A stretch of 64,000 bases of DNA from Diplolepis rosae (GCA_030998225.1 JAPYXD010000716.1:310001-374000), one strand, 5' to 3'. Numbered from the stretch's first letter, positions 1-12,300 are shown. A program made the numbers and translations. Notes: a model not told the origin generated them from the sequence alone.

Positions 1-773
1 TCGAAACAAATGGTAGTCGGAAGGAGCAACGTCTGGAGAGTACAGCGAGTAGGGTAAGACCTCCAATTTCAGTGTTTTCAAGTCTTAACCGGTCTCGGCT
101 CAAACGCATCAATTGCGTTCTATACCGATCTCCTTTGATAGTTTCACTCGGGTTCAACAGCTCATAATACACCACACAGAGCTGGTCCACAAACGTAGAG
201 CATAACCTTGGTATCGTGAATATTCGGTCTGGAAGTCGACGTGGAGGCATGTCCGGGCATTCCCCATGATTTACTGCACTTGGGATTATCGTAGTGGACC
301 CATTTTTTGTTACCGGTCACAATGAAATGTTAAAACCCCTTCCGATTCTGTTTTTGAGGCAGTTGTTCACAAGCAAAGACGCCGTGGAACATCTCTCGGC
401 TTCAACTCGTATGGAACCCAATTTCCTTGCTTCTGAATTATTCCCATGGCTTTGACGCGTTTCGAAATGGCTTGTTGAATTACTTCCAATGATCCTGTCA
501 ATTCAATTTCTGTTTGGCGCGTCTTCAGCAAGTAATGCCACCAATTCGGAATCTTCGAAAATTTTCTTTTTTCCACCGCCATGCCGGCCCTCGACATAAA
601 AATCACCGCTCTTAAAGCGTTGAAACCACTCACACGTTCTTTCACTAAGAGCAGGCTCACCGTAAGTAAATACTTGAGAGCTTTCAATGAGCCTCAGCCG
701 CAGTTTTCTTGAAACGAAAGCAGAAAATCAAAATTTCCCGCAAATGACAGGAATTTGGATCGAAAACTGACAT
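1..773 (-). pseudogene. mariner transposase remnant, interrupted by stops
   Basis: Reading the minus strand from an ATG at 773, the protein starts MSVFDPNSCHLREIL and soon meets a stop. A helix-turn-helix stretch with QQAISKRVKAMGIIQKQGNW follows at about 420-490, then catalytic-domain pieces (a VTGNKKWVHYDNPK-like block near 300-330). The C-terminal part lies beyond the left edge. The same family recurs at 50222-50659 and 58762-59165. The frame is broken several times, so it cannot make an active transposase. Its 5' untranslated end continues on the far side of the element at 800-1431, to about 1595. Confidence 0.75.
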
Positions 774-799
774 CTTCGGTCAAGAATAAATTTATGATC

Positions 800-1431
800 A
801 GCGTTGCCAGACACACGGAGCGAAATTATGGAATCGCCATGTTAAAATTATGATACACTATGGTACATGTTTACAAGACGCATGCGCGGCGCGAAATTCA
901 AATTCACATATCTTCAAATACTTCAAAGTTTAATATTTTTCATGAACAAAATGTTAATAACATTTTGTTGATAAATATAATAAAATTATGTTTTAACAAA
1001 ACTATTGTAATAATAATTATAACACAGTTTCTACTTTTTCAAGTCTTTGTATTTTGTAACATTTACTTAAAGTTACTCTTATTAAAGAACATTGTTTTTT
1101 ATAAAACAGCTTATAATCTATAAAACGCAAGTATAATATGTTATTGTCTTTGGCATGTCTTTACATAAATCAAATGATAATGAACTCTACTCAGCCTTCA
1201 TTTAAAAAAATGACTGATTAGTCAAACATGTTTCATACAGAGCAGAAAACAATTCACAATGAGTAATGGCTATTCTGCTTTTGCCTTTATTTAATTTCGG
1301 TTAAATAAAAAATAGAAATATTTTGATAAATTATGGTACATTTAAGAGGTATGGTACACGAGTGATAATACATGGTACAAGAGTAAAAATTATGGTACGA
1401 TTACATAATTATGGTACGGTCTGGCAACGCC
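800..1431. mobile_element. MITE with GCGTTGCCAGAC terminal inverted repeats
   Basis: The ends read GCGTTGCCAGAC on the left and GTCTGGCAACGC on the right, and the interior is AT-rich with several short repeats of 'atggtac'. It splits the 5' end of the mariner remnant: the sequence on both sides joins into the 'atgataaaaattcac' block seen intact near 50680. An inverted copy, similar over its whole length, lies at 39097-39737. The 87-codon frame at 860-1123 inside it is low-complexity and I do not regard it as a gene. Confidence 0.7.
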
Positions 1432-1965
1432 GTTCATGATAAAAACACAAATTCATTAACGTGGTGCTGTCGTTATATTGAGAGATGTCCAAGCTTACTG
1501 TGTGACATTTTCGATCTGCCTCTTTCGATCAGCACTTACTGCTACAGCCATCTATCGAAAACCGGCAGAAGCAAAGTTGAACACCTAATATAAAGATATG
1601 ATCGTAAAAGTGCTGGTCCAGTACAGGCAAGATACCGGCAAAACAGATTATTCTTCTTATATATTTCAACTAATTTCTTGAATTAATATAGAATGATAAA
1701 ATAAAGTCATTATAGAAATTGATCTATTATCTTAAGGAATTTACAACTTTAAATATATTTTCTGCCTAATTATAGTATTCATTTATAAGATAAATGTATT
1801 TTTTAACTTTGCGCCAGCTTTGGGGATGGGGGGGGGGGGAGTTGAAGCTTTTCAGACGAATATTAATTTACTGTACAAAATCAGTCTTACTGCCAGTACT
1901 GGGCCAGCTATAAATTGCCGATAGTAAAAAAAACTGGATCAGTACACAAATTTTATACGTTGCAG
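1432..1965. other. mariner 5' end and intron 3 remnant of the first gene copy
   Basis: 1432-1595 is the 5' untranslated end of the mariner. 1605-1965 resembles intron 3 of the gene family: the motif 'gtgctggtccagtacaggc' near 1608 and 'gccagtactgggccag' near 1893 match the paired motifs found at both ends of that intron in the other copies. A poly-G run (about 10 G) lies near 1829-1840. Confidence 0.55.
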
Positions 1966-2314
1966 AAAAAACTTTTTAGGAAGAAATATGGTCATATAAC
2001 GGATTTGGTGAAGAACGGATATGTAGTTCAATTTCGACACGACACAAATCCGTACCAAGTAAGTATATCCTGTTACGAAAATTCGTCAAAGGTTAAAGCA
2101 AATTTTACTACTATTCTAATAAAATAATTACGAAGAAAAGTTTTAATAAATCTGTTTTTATGTTACTTAAGGGAGTGTTAAAAAATATAATACAAAAATG
2201 TTTCAGGCTGCACCCGGGGATGTTCTAGTAAGATTGGGAAAAATTTTAGGACATTTGGTTAACATACTTAACCCAGAAAAATGTTATCCATCGATAATAT
2301 TTATGCACTACTAA
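1966..2314 (+). CDS. last two exons of a secreted protease-homologue-like gene (copy 0, partial)
   Basis: Two exons of the clustered gene family are visible. Exon 4 (1966-2058, 31 codons, starting KKLFRKKYGHITDLVKNG) follows a TTGCAG acceptor and ends at a GTAAGT donor. Exon 5 (2207-2314) follows TTTCAG and runs from AAPGDVLVRLGKILGHLV to a TAA stop. It keeps the family's GDVLV core followed by a 'LG' strand, but has AAP where most copies have PRI or PRF. Exons 1-3 are not seen; a mariner sits where they would be expected, so they may lie left of the window or be lost. Spliced phases match the intact copies (phase 0 to phase 0). Whether it is expressed is unknown. Confidence 0.6.
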
Positions 2315-2420
2315 AATTAATACCAGAATCCTGAATCACAATTTCCGTTGCCAATGTTTGGAACCTGCCAATGTTTTTATAGCATACATAATTGAAAAAC
2401 TTTTGTAATCATGCATACTA

Positions 2421-2993
2421 TATTGGAAATTCCGACGTTCTAAACGACGTCGTAAACCACGTCGTAAACTACGTCGTAAACCACGTCGTAAGCAACGTCG
2501 CAAACTACGTCGTAAACCACGTCGTAAGCAACGTCGCAAACTACGTCAGAAATTGGGATACTAAACTGCGTAGTATATGACGCGGTTTACTACGATGCTT
2601 AATATTTTATTTAAAAAATTATTCCTTAATTAGTACAATCTATGCATAGTGATTAAACAAACTAAATTAAAAATATTAACAATTTATAGTTGAAGAACTT
2701 AATTTAGGGTCACTGGGATTCACTTGCAATGAAACAAGATAATATTTTTAAATAGTAATGCATTCTTCAATTAGCTAAAATTGAAAACAGTGTTTTTGAA
2801 TATCGAAACAAATAATACGTCGCAAATCACGTCGTAAACTACGTCGTAAACTACGTGGTAAATCACGTCGTGTACTGCGCAGCTTACTGTCGAAATTTTC
2901 GACGTAGTTTACGACGTCGGATCTTACGTTGCTTACGACGCAGTTTGCGACGTGGTTTATGATGTAGTTTACGACGTCGGAATTTTCAATAGG
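2421..2993. repeat. foldback repeat with tandem 12-bp ACGTCGTAAACC units
   Basis: Left block 2430-2550 is a run of about ten near-identical 12-bp units (ACGTCGTAAACC and variants). The right block 2815-2985 holds the same units in opposite orientation. The two ends read as inverted repeats (TTGGAAATTCCGACG and CGTCGGAATTTTCAA). The spacer is AT-rich. The arginine-rich reading frames through it are by-products of the repeat. The CpG content of the units is unlike the surrounding AT-rich DNA. I see no clear target duplication. Confidence 0.7.
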
Positions 2994-3148
2994 GTTATGT
3001 GAGCATCGCTGTACTTTATTCAGCAAGATATTATTGTTGAAGTTAAAATAAGTTCTGCTAAATATTACATTGTAGGTCAATAAATCTTAGTTATTACTGA
3101 ACAAACAAAAATCCCACTTTAACAGTTGATAAAACATGTTAGAACATA

Positions 3149-3179
3149 AAATTGTATTGTATTGTATTGTATTGAATTG
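3149..3179 (+). repeat. (TATTG)n microsatellite
   Basis: Five-base units TATTG repeated about five times, the last one degenerate. Confidence 0.8.
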
Positions 3180-3545
3180 TAATAAAACAAGTCTTTGATA
3201 ATTTAAGAAATTGAAGAAGCAGGATGAGTGTTACAGTTTCTAGACAACTTCTTTTTTCTGAAAACCAAAATGCAAAATATGTAACATGTAATTTGGTTAT
3301 AAAATTAGCAAATATTAGTAATGAATTATATATTATATATTGACCATAAAAGAAAGCAATTTCAGAGTAGGAATATGATTTGAAAATGAATAATCCATTA
3401 ATAATTATTATTTGTTATCATCATTTGTTTATAACAATTATCTTTTCAAATTAACAAGTATTTTTTATTCCATGCATCTTTATTCAAGAAATGTATACTA
3501 TATTAATTATAAGAAAGATTATTTCTAAGATATTATATATAATAT

Positions 3546-4311
3546 TGTTACGTCACAACTACGTAAATACTTTGATCGAAAGTTCCTCGTTTTAAGTTAG
3601 GATCAAGTGATCCTCGCTTAGGGATGAGGATAAGTCAGTAAAGAACACAATGATTAGTAAAGTAATACAAAATGAATTTATTTAAATTAAAACTGGTACA
3701 AACATAAAGTTGAAATTTTACAAAGATTCAGATAATGGCACAGGGAATAGGTAAAGAATAAAGAAGAAAGAGTTCCCGGTACCTTTTGTTGTGTTGAGAA
3801 TGGTCCCTTTTTTATGGATAATCCACACAGGTGCGAGGGAGAAAGAATGATTCCTCCACTGGTGTGGACAAGACAGCAACATGTATCCCACTGGTGTGAG
3901 GAAGACAGAAACGAATATCCCACTGGTGTGAGGAGAACAAGAATAGCTATCTCACTCATCACTGACTCGAGGATCCTTTCAAAGATTTAAAGTGCAACAC
4001 GGAGAATTTATGACACGGTTCTTTGGAAAGCTGGACTAAACACGTATCTCACGCTGTGAATCCTTTCAATATTTTGGAAATTTGCCGCACTTAATTCTGC
4101 TCACAAGACTAGTTTTACCCTTGGCGGCGTGTCCTTTCTATATTATATTTTTTGGTGACGTCACGCATTGCGCAGTATCCCGCTGTGTGTGACGTAGTTA
4201 TACCTCTCTTTTCAATAGGTGGTTTTCTCTCTCTTTTAGTATCTTCCCCAGATTTTTCCCTAGACCTAGCCTGTGCCTATAGTATATTCTAATACGTCGC
4301 GGGACGTGACA
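3546..4311 (-). mobile_element. solo LTR of a retrotransposon
   Basis: Read on the minus strand it begins TGTCACGTCCCGCGACG and ends TGACGTAACA, the TG..CA ends of an LTR. It is flanked by ATAT on both sides (3542-3545 and 4312-4315), consistent with a 4-bp target duplication. No internal coding region is present, so it is a solo LTR. Members of the same family lie at 28478 (5' part), 40098 (3' part), 57157-58106 (complete) and 63540 (3' part). The shared 3' block has the wording 'catccctaagcgaggatc'. Confidence 0.75.
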
Positions 4312-4733
4312 ATATTATAAAATATAAAGTTTTAAAAATCATCATTTTTGTCTCTATTTTCATGAAAAACAATAAAATAAAACGTATAATATAATATATG
4401 TAAAATATATAAGACGTTTATAAACAAAAAACGAAAACAAGTTATAATTTCACTATGGGCAGGGGTGGCTTATGGGTCAGACGCCACTCTAAATGGAGCG
4501 CTAAAATGAGTTCTGAGTCTAAAATAATTTTAATGAGTTTTTAATGAACATATTTAGAAATGTGTTTTATATTTTATTTGTGAATATTTGATTATATGTA
4601 GTAAGTTTACTTGAAATTAATTGAAAATGGAATATAATAACAAAACTTCTCGATTTTTCGGCAAAAAAGAAGCGGAAAACAACATGGCATCAAAATTACC
4701 TTGAAAAGTTCTAAAAAATGATTCTGACAGCCA

Positions 4734-4848
4734 CGTGGTACGGTCTGACGTCACCAATTACATACGACCATCTACCAATAAAATAATAAATTAAATAAAC
4801 TTATAAAATGGTCTTATATAATCGGTGATGTCAGAACCTGCCATACGT
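4734..4848. repeat. short inverted-repeat element
   Basis: 'CGTGGTACGGTCTGACGTCACC' type left arm (about 25 bp) pairs with the right arm ending 'GCCATACG', with an AT-rich loop. Small MITE-like hairpin in the gap between the solo LTR and the next promoter. The rest of 4312-4957 is AT-rich and shows nothing else I can name. Confidence 0.5.
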
Positions 4849-4957
4849 CCTTAAGACATACTTTATACAGAAGTAATAAAGATAGTCCCAAAGATTTAAT
4901 AATATGGGTGGCATACATTTGCGTCACCTTTGATGACGAAATAACACCGCTAGCAAA

Positions 4958-5036
4958 TATTCACAGTGAATGATACACATAATTATATAGTGCCGTAAAA
5001 TTAATCATAATAGATTGAAGTAGTAAGTCAGTGAAA
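4958..5036 (+). promoter_or_regulatory. family promoter upstream of a lone exon 1
   Basis: The block 'attcacagtgaatgataca' followed by 'attatatagtg' matches the conserved upstream box (AATAATCACGGTGAATGATACC then a TATATA stretch) seen about 50-75 bp before the start codon in the intact copies. Confidence 0.5.
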
Positions 5037-5094
5037 ATGAATTTTGTGATTTCCATAGTTCTTTGTGCATTTCTCGCACTAGCTCATTCTGAAG
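5037..5094 (+). pseudogene. lone signal-peptide exon (copy A)
   Basis: A 58-nt exon starting MNFVISIVLCAFLALAHSE and ending GAAG|GTAATT, exactly the family's exon 1 with its phase-1 donor. No exon 2-5 follows before the next complete gene at 6364; instead there is a 50-bp minisatellite and a hairpin-rich repeat. It could only be coding if it were spliced to the exons of the next copy (exon 2 at 6890), which would give a second promoter for that gene. I regard it as a 5' remnant. Confidence 0.6.
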
Positions 5095-5180
5095 GTAATT
5101 ATTTATCTTGTTACATGTTAAATGTGCAATATTGGAACTCAATAAACGATTAAAATATGTTAATTCAGTTAGTTTCAAAT

Positions 5181-5480
5181 GATGGGGACTTCTAATGGTC
5201 TTGTTTACTGAATTTCGGCAGCTTGAGAAGATAGAGAATCTTTTCAGCCATGTTTTACAGAATTACCAGCAGTTCAAGTTCTTAGGGACTTTTTACGGTC
5301 ACATTTAGTGAAATACGGTGGCTTAAAACAATGGGGACTCTTCATGGTCTTGTTTTACTGAATTCAGAATTTTGAAAAAATGGAGATTTTTACAGACTTT
5401 TTTTTACCAAATTTTGGCAAATTGAAACGATGGGGATTTTTTACGGCCTAGTTTTACCAAATTCCGACAGTTTGATAACT
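5181..5480 (+). repeat. minisatellite, six units of 50 bp
   Basis: Unit starts (tggggact/tggagatt and variants) fall at 5181, 5231, 5281, 5331, 5381 and 5431, a regular 50-bp period. Each unit reads roughly 'tggggactttttacggtctt' then 'gttttactgaatttcggca'. Units differ at many positions, so the array is old. Confidence 0.75.
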
Positions 5481-5689
5481 TAATAAAATTCTTTCACTTT
5501 TTTTAGAAATGCTGAAGCTAAAATTTGAAATATTTTAAGTTAGGGATTTACAGGTTGACAATTTTATGCATAATATGAATAATACAATAAACAGTGTTCA
5601 TCGATTTTTTAAATTTTAATCATCCACATTAGGTATTAATTAAACTCTTATATTCAATTTTTTCTATTTATAAATATTTTTCCCAAAGT

Positions 5690-5970
5690 GTCTAGTGAAA
5701 ATTGTACTTTCACCGTCTGCGTTGAGATGGAAAAATGGCTATTTTTCCCACTCGTGGGGAAAATAGCAACAGTTGTGAATTATCACTAGACGTGTTGGAA
5801 AAAATAACATGTTTAACTCGTGAGGAATAAGCGATGATCAATTCGTGCGACTGCAGAACTTGCCTTCGGTTCATGTTGCGAAATTCACACTCATTGGTAA
5901 TTGCTCATTTTCCCCACTAGTAAAACAAATAGCTATTTCCTACGCTATTAAAAAGGAAAATTGTTATTGT
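5690..5970. repeat. degenerate hairpin-rich repeat
   Basis: Contains 'tttttcccactcgtgggga', a local palindrome, and a similar wording near 5910 ('cattttccccactag'). It resembles pieces near 30930 and 63010 in style rather than in exact sequence. A remnant of a 'CTGCACG'-ended MITE lies at about 6140-6175 and another at about 6690-6810. Confidence 0.35.
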
Positions 5971-6254
5971 TGTATTTGTAAAAAACATACTCTGAAAATA
6001 CAATTAAAATATTTGTTCTAAATATTATTATACTTTCCTTGTTCACTTTAAAAGTAAAAATAATTTATAATTTCAAGGAATAAAAAATCAAAATTTCTAT
6101 TCAATTCGGAATTTTCATAGGATTTTTATTCTAGATGCGACTAGGGCCACATCAAAATTGCTGCACGGAATACAATCTTAAATTCTCTCATTTAAATTGT
6201 GCCAACACTTTCAAATCTATTTAGCTTATCTCAAACCAGGGACGATAATGAATT

Positions 6255-6363
6255 TTAATCTAACTACGCCACAAATTTGTTAGCCAATAATCACGTAGGC
6301 TTTTAAGTATATGAATTGTCGTAACGAAAATTAAAAATAGTACATTTTTGTAAGTAGGCAAAA
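6255..6363 (+). promoter_or_regulatory. promoter of gene copy 1
   Basis: 'gttagccaataatcacgtag' near 6279 is the conserved upstream box also seen on the minus strand upstream of copy 3 and at 27087. A loose TATA-like stretch (taagtatatg) follows. The start codon comes about 65 bp later. Confidence 0.5.
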
Positions 6364-9300
6364 ATGAAATTTATAATTCCTGTAGTGCTCTGTGCTTTTT
6401 TAACATTGGTATATTCTGAAGGTAATTTTTCATCACTTTACGTGTTTCATATTCTATATTAATACAAGTAACAATTTTCAATGCCATAAAGATTTAAAAA
6501 AAATTATTTTTAAACAATGAGTTTGGTGAAAGTTTTTTAAGTCACTTTATCCTGTGACTTACTACACTTTAGTCAAAATTCCCCTTGCAAATATTTTTCT
6601 ATTTTCTTTATTTCAAATGATTTTGGAATTTATTCTTTAAATCACAATAAATACTAATGGCATAAAAAGTTCCATGTAGTCTGTCTAGGCACTATTCTGG
6701 ACCAAAGCATCAAACCAGACGCAGACTGGGTCCAGATTAGGCTAAGTGCATTATGCCAAACCAGAGCTTGCCATGCCTGTGCCTGATCTGGGCCACAATA
6801 AAATTTCTGCACGCATATCTCTCAAAGAATAAATGATTCGAATATTGACTACATTTCTGAATTACTTATTTGAAATATTCTTCTTGCAGAATTTCATTTG
6901 AGAAAACTAAGCAATATTACCTCGAAAATGCTTTCACCTGATGGGAAGAAAGCAAATTTGAATGAATATGGAGGAACATTAGCCAAATATTTAGTTCTTT
7001 TAATTGAAAACAATTCATACAAAGGCACAGGATTGATAGTGACTTACAACACTATCATTACGCCTTTTAAAAACTTGGAAAACAATAAATATCGTATACA
7101 AGTTAATCTACACCCTAAGCTTGGTCGAAACAGACGTACTCTCGTTCGGAGTAAATCTTACGATGGACCTCTCAATGTAGCACAGGTGAGTAATTCCAAA
7201 CGAAAACCCTGTTACACTTGAATGATATTGCAAAGAATTGAAAATTTAGACATAACTTTTTTTTTTTTTTTTTTCCTTAGTTGTTCTACTAAAAATTCTC
7301 ATCATATTTTTCTATTAACCAAAATACAATGAAATTAATAGCATTCTGAGGATACCAATAAATTTTAGAAATAGTACAATTTTTCACTAATGTAAATTTT
7401 ATTCATTGAACACAACTGTTTTGTTTCAGTTTTATCCTCCGATTGATGGAAATAAATTTGAAAATCCTACGATACCTATCTTTATGCCGAATAATACATC
7501 TACCGCTGAAATTGAAGCTTTAGCACTAGGATTTTCCTTGGCAGTAATGTTATAACACATCACTCAATAAGTTTACGGTCTAACTAAGAAAAACACAGTT
7601 TTTTTCGAGAAATTCGACTTTATTCATCAACATAGTTTCCTTAAAGCGTAATACATTCATTCCAACGCTTCTCTAAGATTTCGATGCCATTTTTGTAGAA
7701 TGATTCGTCTTTGCTCTCAAAATAGGCCTCAGTTTCGGAAATAACTTCTACATCAAAGAGCCAGTAGTCGCTGGGGGCCAGATCTAGAGAATATGGTGGG
7801 TGAGGAAGCAATTCAAAGCTTAATTCATTTAATTTGACCATAGTTTTCATGGACTTATGGCACGGTGCAATGCTTGGTGGAACAACACTTTTTTCTTTTG
7901 CATGTCAGGCCGTTTTTTCTTCATTTTTGCACTCAATCGATCCAATAGTGCCATGTAATAGTCGCTGTTAATGGTTTTACCTTTCTCAAAATAGTAGATA
8001 AACAAAATACCATGCGCGTCCCAAAATTCGGGTGCCATAACATTGCCAGCGAATTGTTGAGTTTTTGGCCGCTTTGGACGACTTTCACCAGCTGCTGTCC
8101 ACTCAGCTGACAATCTTTTTGTTTTAGGTATGTAGTGGTGGATTCATGTTTCATCCATTGTCACATACCGACGCAAAAAATGCTTTTTACCACACTTGAA
8201 TAGCTTCAAACAGCGCTCTGAATCCTCAACGCGTTGTTGTTTTTGGTCAGGTGTGAACAAACGTGGCGCCCACTTCGAAAACAACTTACGCGTCCCCAAA
8301 TATTCGTGCAAAATTGTAAACACACTTTGAAGGAGACTAGAGATTAGGAGACTCAAACTACTGCATTGCTTTAACCGTATTTTTTCCCATTAAAAAGCAA
8401 AGTTTGATGAACACTCGAAACTCTTTTTTATCCATTGTTTTGAAAATAACAAAAACCAACAAAAAAGGAGGAAAGAAAAAGAAGGCAACCTTCCAAAACC
8501 CCTTCCTTCCTCTTTTGTCTTTATTTCCCACCACCATTTACATAAAAATAAAAACATTGTAAAAAAAAACTTGCGCGACTTTTCGGTGCTCTTCGAGCAC
8601 CCTCTTCAAAGCTGTGATTCTAGAAAAAATAATTTAAAAGTTGTCTCCAATCTCTTCCATGGGGACCCAGAACTCTTCTCCATGAACGCCAACAGGAAAC
8701 TAAAACAACTCCTTGTGTGTATCTCTCTCTGTTAAATACCTGAATGACTCTAAGGGTCATTCAATAAAAAGTTAATTGCTTCGCAGAATCTAGAAACTTC
8801 CAGGGAATTCACTGTGAAACATTGCCTTTAAATATAACCCATCATGCTGTCATAACAACCATTGTACTTCACCAAATCTGTTTTTAAATTGATAGAATAT
8901 GCTCCCTCTCTTTTCATATATAACATCTCCATAAATTCTCTTTTTCCCTTATTATTTTCCGATTGCAAAATCTCAACATTACTCCAGTCAAAGTCATGAT
9001 CAGCGCAGTGTTCGCAGAACGTGGACGTAAACGGCCCCCCCCACCATAGATGCTTCGAGCTTATTGTGTCTTCCTCATTCAACCAAACTATGGCAGTGGA
9101 GTGAGGAAGAAGCCATGAACTGGTAGGGTCCATGGTGGGGGCCGTTTACGTCCACGTTCTGCGAACACTGGATCAGCGTATTCCTTTCTATGATCAGACA
9201 AAACATTATGGTAACTACACTTTCTCCCAAGATTCTTTTTGTGTTCTACTCTAATATTCAGAAGTCTGCCTGTTTGTCCCACATAAGTCACTTTGCACTT

Positions 9301-12300
9301 CTTACAAGTCAATTTATATATTGTACCACACCACTTTTTTCAAATTTGTTCAAGACGTCTTTACCCAAAGTTATGTCCTTCGGTCCCAAACGGTTTTCTA
9401 AAAATTGTATGGATTTCAAACTTTTTTAACATAAACTGAATTGTTTTGGGATTTGACCAAAATATGGAAGAACAATAGTATTATGTTCATCAAAGATTTC
9501 ACTTTGTGTACCAATTGGAAACTATTTCACAATTGTCAAGTTTATTTATTTCCAAGTCCAAAAAACTAACTCTATTGTTTCTTTCCATTTCATGGGAAAA
9601 TTGAATTCTTAGGTAATATTCTTTGAAAGTATCTATAACTATTTGCACCTTATCCAAAGATACACACAATTAAGTATCATCGACATAACATGCCGAAGAG
9701 ATAAAGGCAAAACAAACCCCAACCTCTCAAAGACAGACCTTTCGAAATCTTCCATGACTATTTCAGCAAGCATTAGAGAAATAACGGAACCTATTGGAGT
9801 ACCAAACTTTTGTTTATAGAATTTACCATTAAATTTAAATTTAATAGAATTCATAATGAAATCTAATCTTTTGAGAAACTCTTTTTCATCTAACTTTGAT
9901 TTAACTTTGATCCATCTATTTGGAACAGCTTTTTATACCAACTCTAACGAAATATTCGGAAAAATTGCAAGAACACCTAAAGAAATCATTACATAACCAT
10001 CAGGTATTGTCTTTGTGACTATAATCTTTTAAAATTCCTAACTATTTTTAACAGTATAATTTGAAAATTAGAATTGAGCAAGTCAAGAGTAGACAGAGTA
10101 GTGATATGGACACAGATACACAAAATGAAATCTTTGATGAACGTAATACTATTGTTCTTCCATATTTCGGTCAAATCTCAAAAACAATTCAGATTATGTT
10201 AAAAAAGTTTAAAATCCATACAATTATTAGAATACCGTTTGGGATGGAAGGACTTATAACTGAGTAAAGACGTCTTGAATAGATTTGAAAAAAGTGGTGT
10301 GGTACAATATACAGGGTGTCCCAGGACTCAAGGTACATATTAATATTTTTGAATTCCAAAAAAAATGGAATGAAAAATTCTAATACAAAAAATTTGTGAA
10401 GTGTATAATTACTGAGTAATTAGCAATTAAAATTGACCAATCATAAAAATGCGTTAGATAGACGACTGTTTATATGCTATCGCTGAGAGAGTGTGAGAAT
10501 GCAAGTTCAGATCGTATAATTTCCCTTCAGTTTATTTTTGTAAGAGGTATTGATTCTTTGGTGCAACTTCACGCTTAAACGAGATTCAAAAATTAACAAG
10601 CATCTTTTTCGTAGCTACCAAATTAGAAAACATTGCTTGATGAGTTAATTACCTTACTTACAATGTATGCGTTTTTGAATTTTGTACAATCCTCCTGAAT
10701 TCTTGTCATATTCCCAGAATTATTTTGAGTTCTTTAGAAATCCCTTTAACATCTTTGAATTACCTTGAACACTTTTGGATATATCTTATTATTTGGAATT
10801 TCAAGGTTTTTGAATGCTGTAAATTCCTCCGAATTGTACTAAATTTCTCGTAATTTTCGTAATTCTTACTCGATGAGTCAAGATAGGTCGATGGCTCAGC
10901 TACCAGTGAATGAAGATGTACAAGTTTATAATGACTGTACAAGTTATAATTATAAATCAAAACAAATAAATGAAACGATACTAAGGTACATTACCGATGG
11001 TTTTTATTTTAATTTCTAACACTCCCAGGGCAACGAAGTTGATGAAAAAGAAGTTTCTGTTTTCAATGTCCTAGTAGAGCAAGCGTGAATTTGTTTCGCT
11101 GCTTAGTAGCAACTCCTGTCTCTCGCCGCGCACGATTTTGCACTAACCAACACACTTTTTCGTATTGTAAAACAATCAGTAGATTGAAGAAAAATCAAAA
11201 CAAATTGCTTTGAAAAAGAGAAGTCAACATGCTTTCAATCAAACGAAGCACTTCTCTTTACCAGATTTTTATTCAATCCTGCTCGGGATATATCAATAAG
11301 AATTACTTCTTTCTGCTACTACTTCTTCTGTCTGCTTGTCGTTAAGACGCGACGACAACAGTCTAATGCCACTAATTCACTTTTGTGAAAATTTCTACTA
11401 ATTATTAGTGAAATTTCAGTATTTGGTTTAGCAATTCTGAAAATTTCACTGAAGTTTTAGTAAACAGTGTCTAATAATTAGTGGCAATTTTCCGAACTGA
11501 GAACATATCAGTTTGATTCCTGAGCTTAAGAACTTCGCAAGGCACTTTAGAAGTAGGTGTTTTTCCGTTAAAATCAATTATTTATTTATTTCCTGGAATC
11601 ATGAGAAATTAGAAAGAGTTTATGAGAAATTACTCAAATTCAGCAAAATTCGTAAGAATTTGTAGGATTTATAAATTTTTCAATTTCAACAATTTATTGC
11701 ATATTTTCATAGCTTGAAAAGTATTTGGACGTTTTCAAATTAATTCAAACGCGTTGAAAGGTATTCCACTGAATTCGTGACAACTATGCAGAATTCGAAT
11801 AACGAGTACATTTTCATTCACTGGTAGCTGAGCCATCGACCTATCTTGACTCATCGAGTAAGAATTACGAGAAATTTAGTACAATTCGGAGGAATTTACA
11901 GCATTCAAAAACCTTGAAATTCCAAATAATAAGATATATCCAAAAGTGTTCAAGGTAATTCAAAGATGTTAAAGGGATTTTTAAAGAACTCAAAATAATT
12001 CTGGGAATATGACAAGAATTCAGGAGGATTGTACAAAATTCAAAAACGCATACATTTTAAGTCAGGTCATTAACTCATCAAGCAATGTTTTCTAATTGGG
12101 GAGCTACGAAAAAGATACTTGTTACTTTTTGAATCGCGTTTCAGTGTGAAGTTGCACCAAAGAATCCATCCCTCTTACAAAAATAAACTGAGGGGGAATT
12201 ATACGATCTGAACTTGCATTCTCACACTCTCTCAGCGATAGCATATAAACAGTCGTCTATCTAACGCATTTTTATGATTGGTCAATTTTAATTACTAATT

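Larger units (their letters stand above)
8560..9990 (-). mobile_element. Penelope-like element 1: reverse transcriptase end plus GIY-YIG nuclease, broken
   Basis: On the minus strand: FYKQKFGTPIGSVISLMLAE (RT core) at 9750-9830; a YVDD codon string at 9676-9687 shifted into another frame and followed by a stop; then a linker; then the GIY-YIG domain TCKKCKVTYVGQTGRLLNIR at about 9250-9312, continuing to the EFMEMLYMKREG block near 8940. This RT followed by GIY-YIG order is diagnostic of Penelope-like elements. It is 5'-truncated, frameshifted, and interrupted by a hAT MITE at 9006-9170. Its untranslated end (8560-8830) carries a hammerhead-like motif. It faces an inverted partner at 10055-12842. 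Confidence 0.8.

Noticed and set aside
860..1123. 87-codon open frame
   Set aside because: Low-complexity AT-rich frame inside a MITE; the inverted copy at 39097-39737 does not preserve it.
2336..2580. Arginine-rich and valine-rich open frames on both strands
   Set aside because: They are translations of the 12-bp tandem repeat, not genes.
2421..2993. CRISPR array
   Set aside because: Repeats are contiguous 12-bp units without unique spacers and the DNA is eukaryotic.
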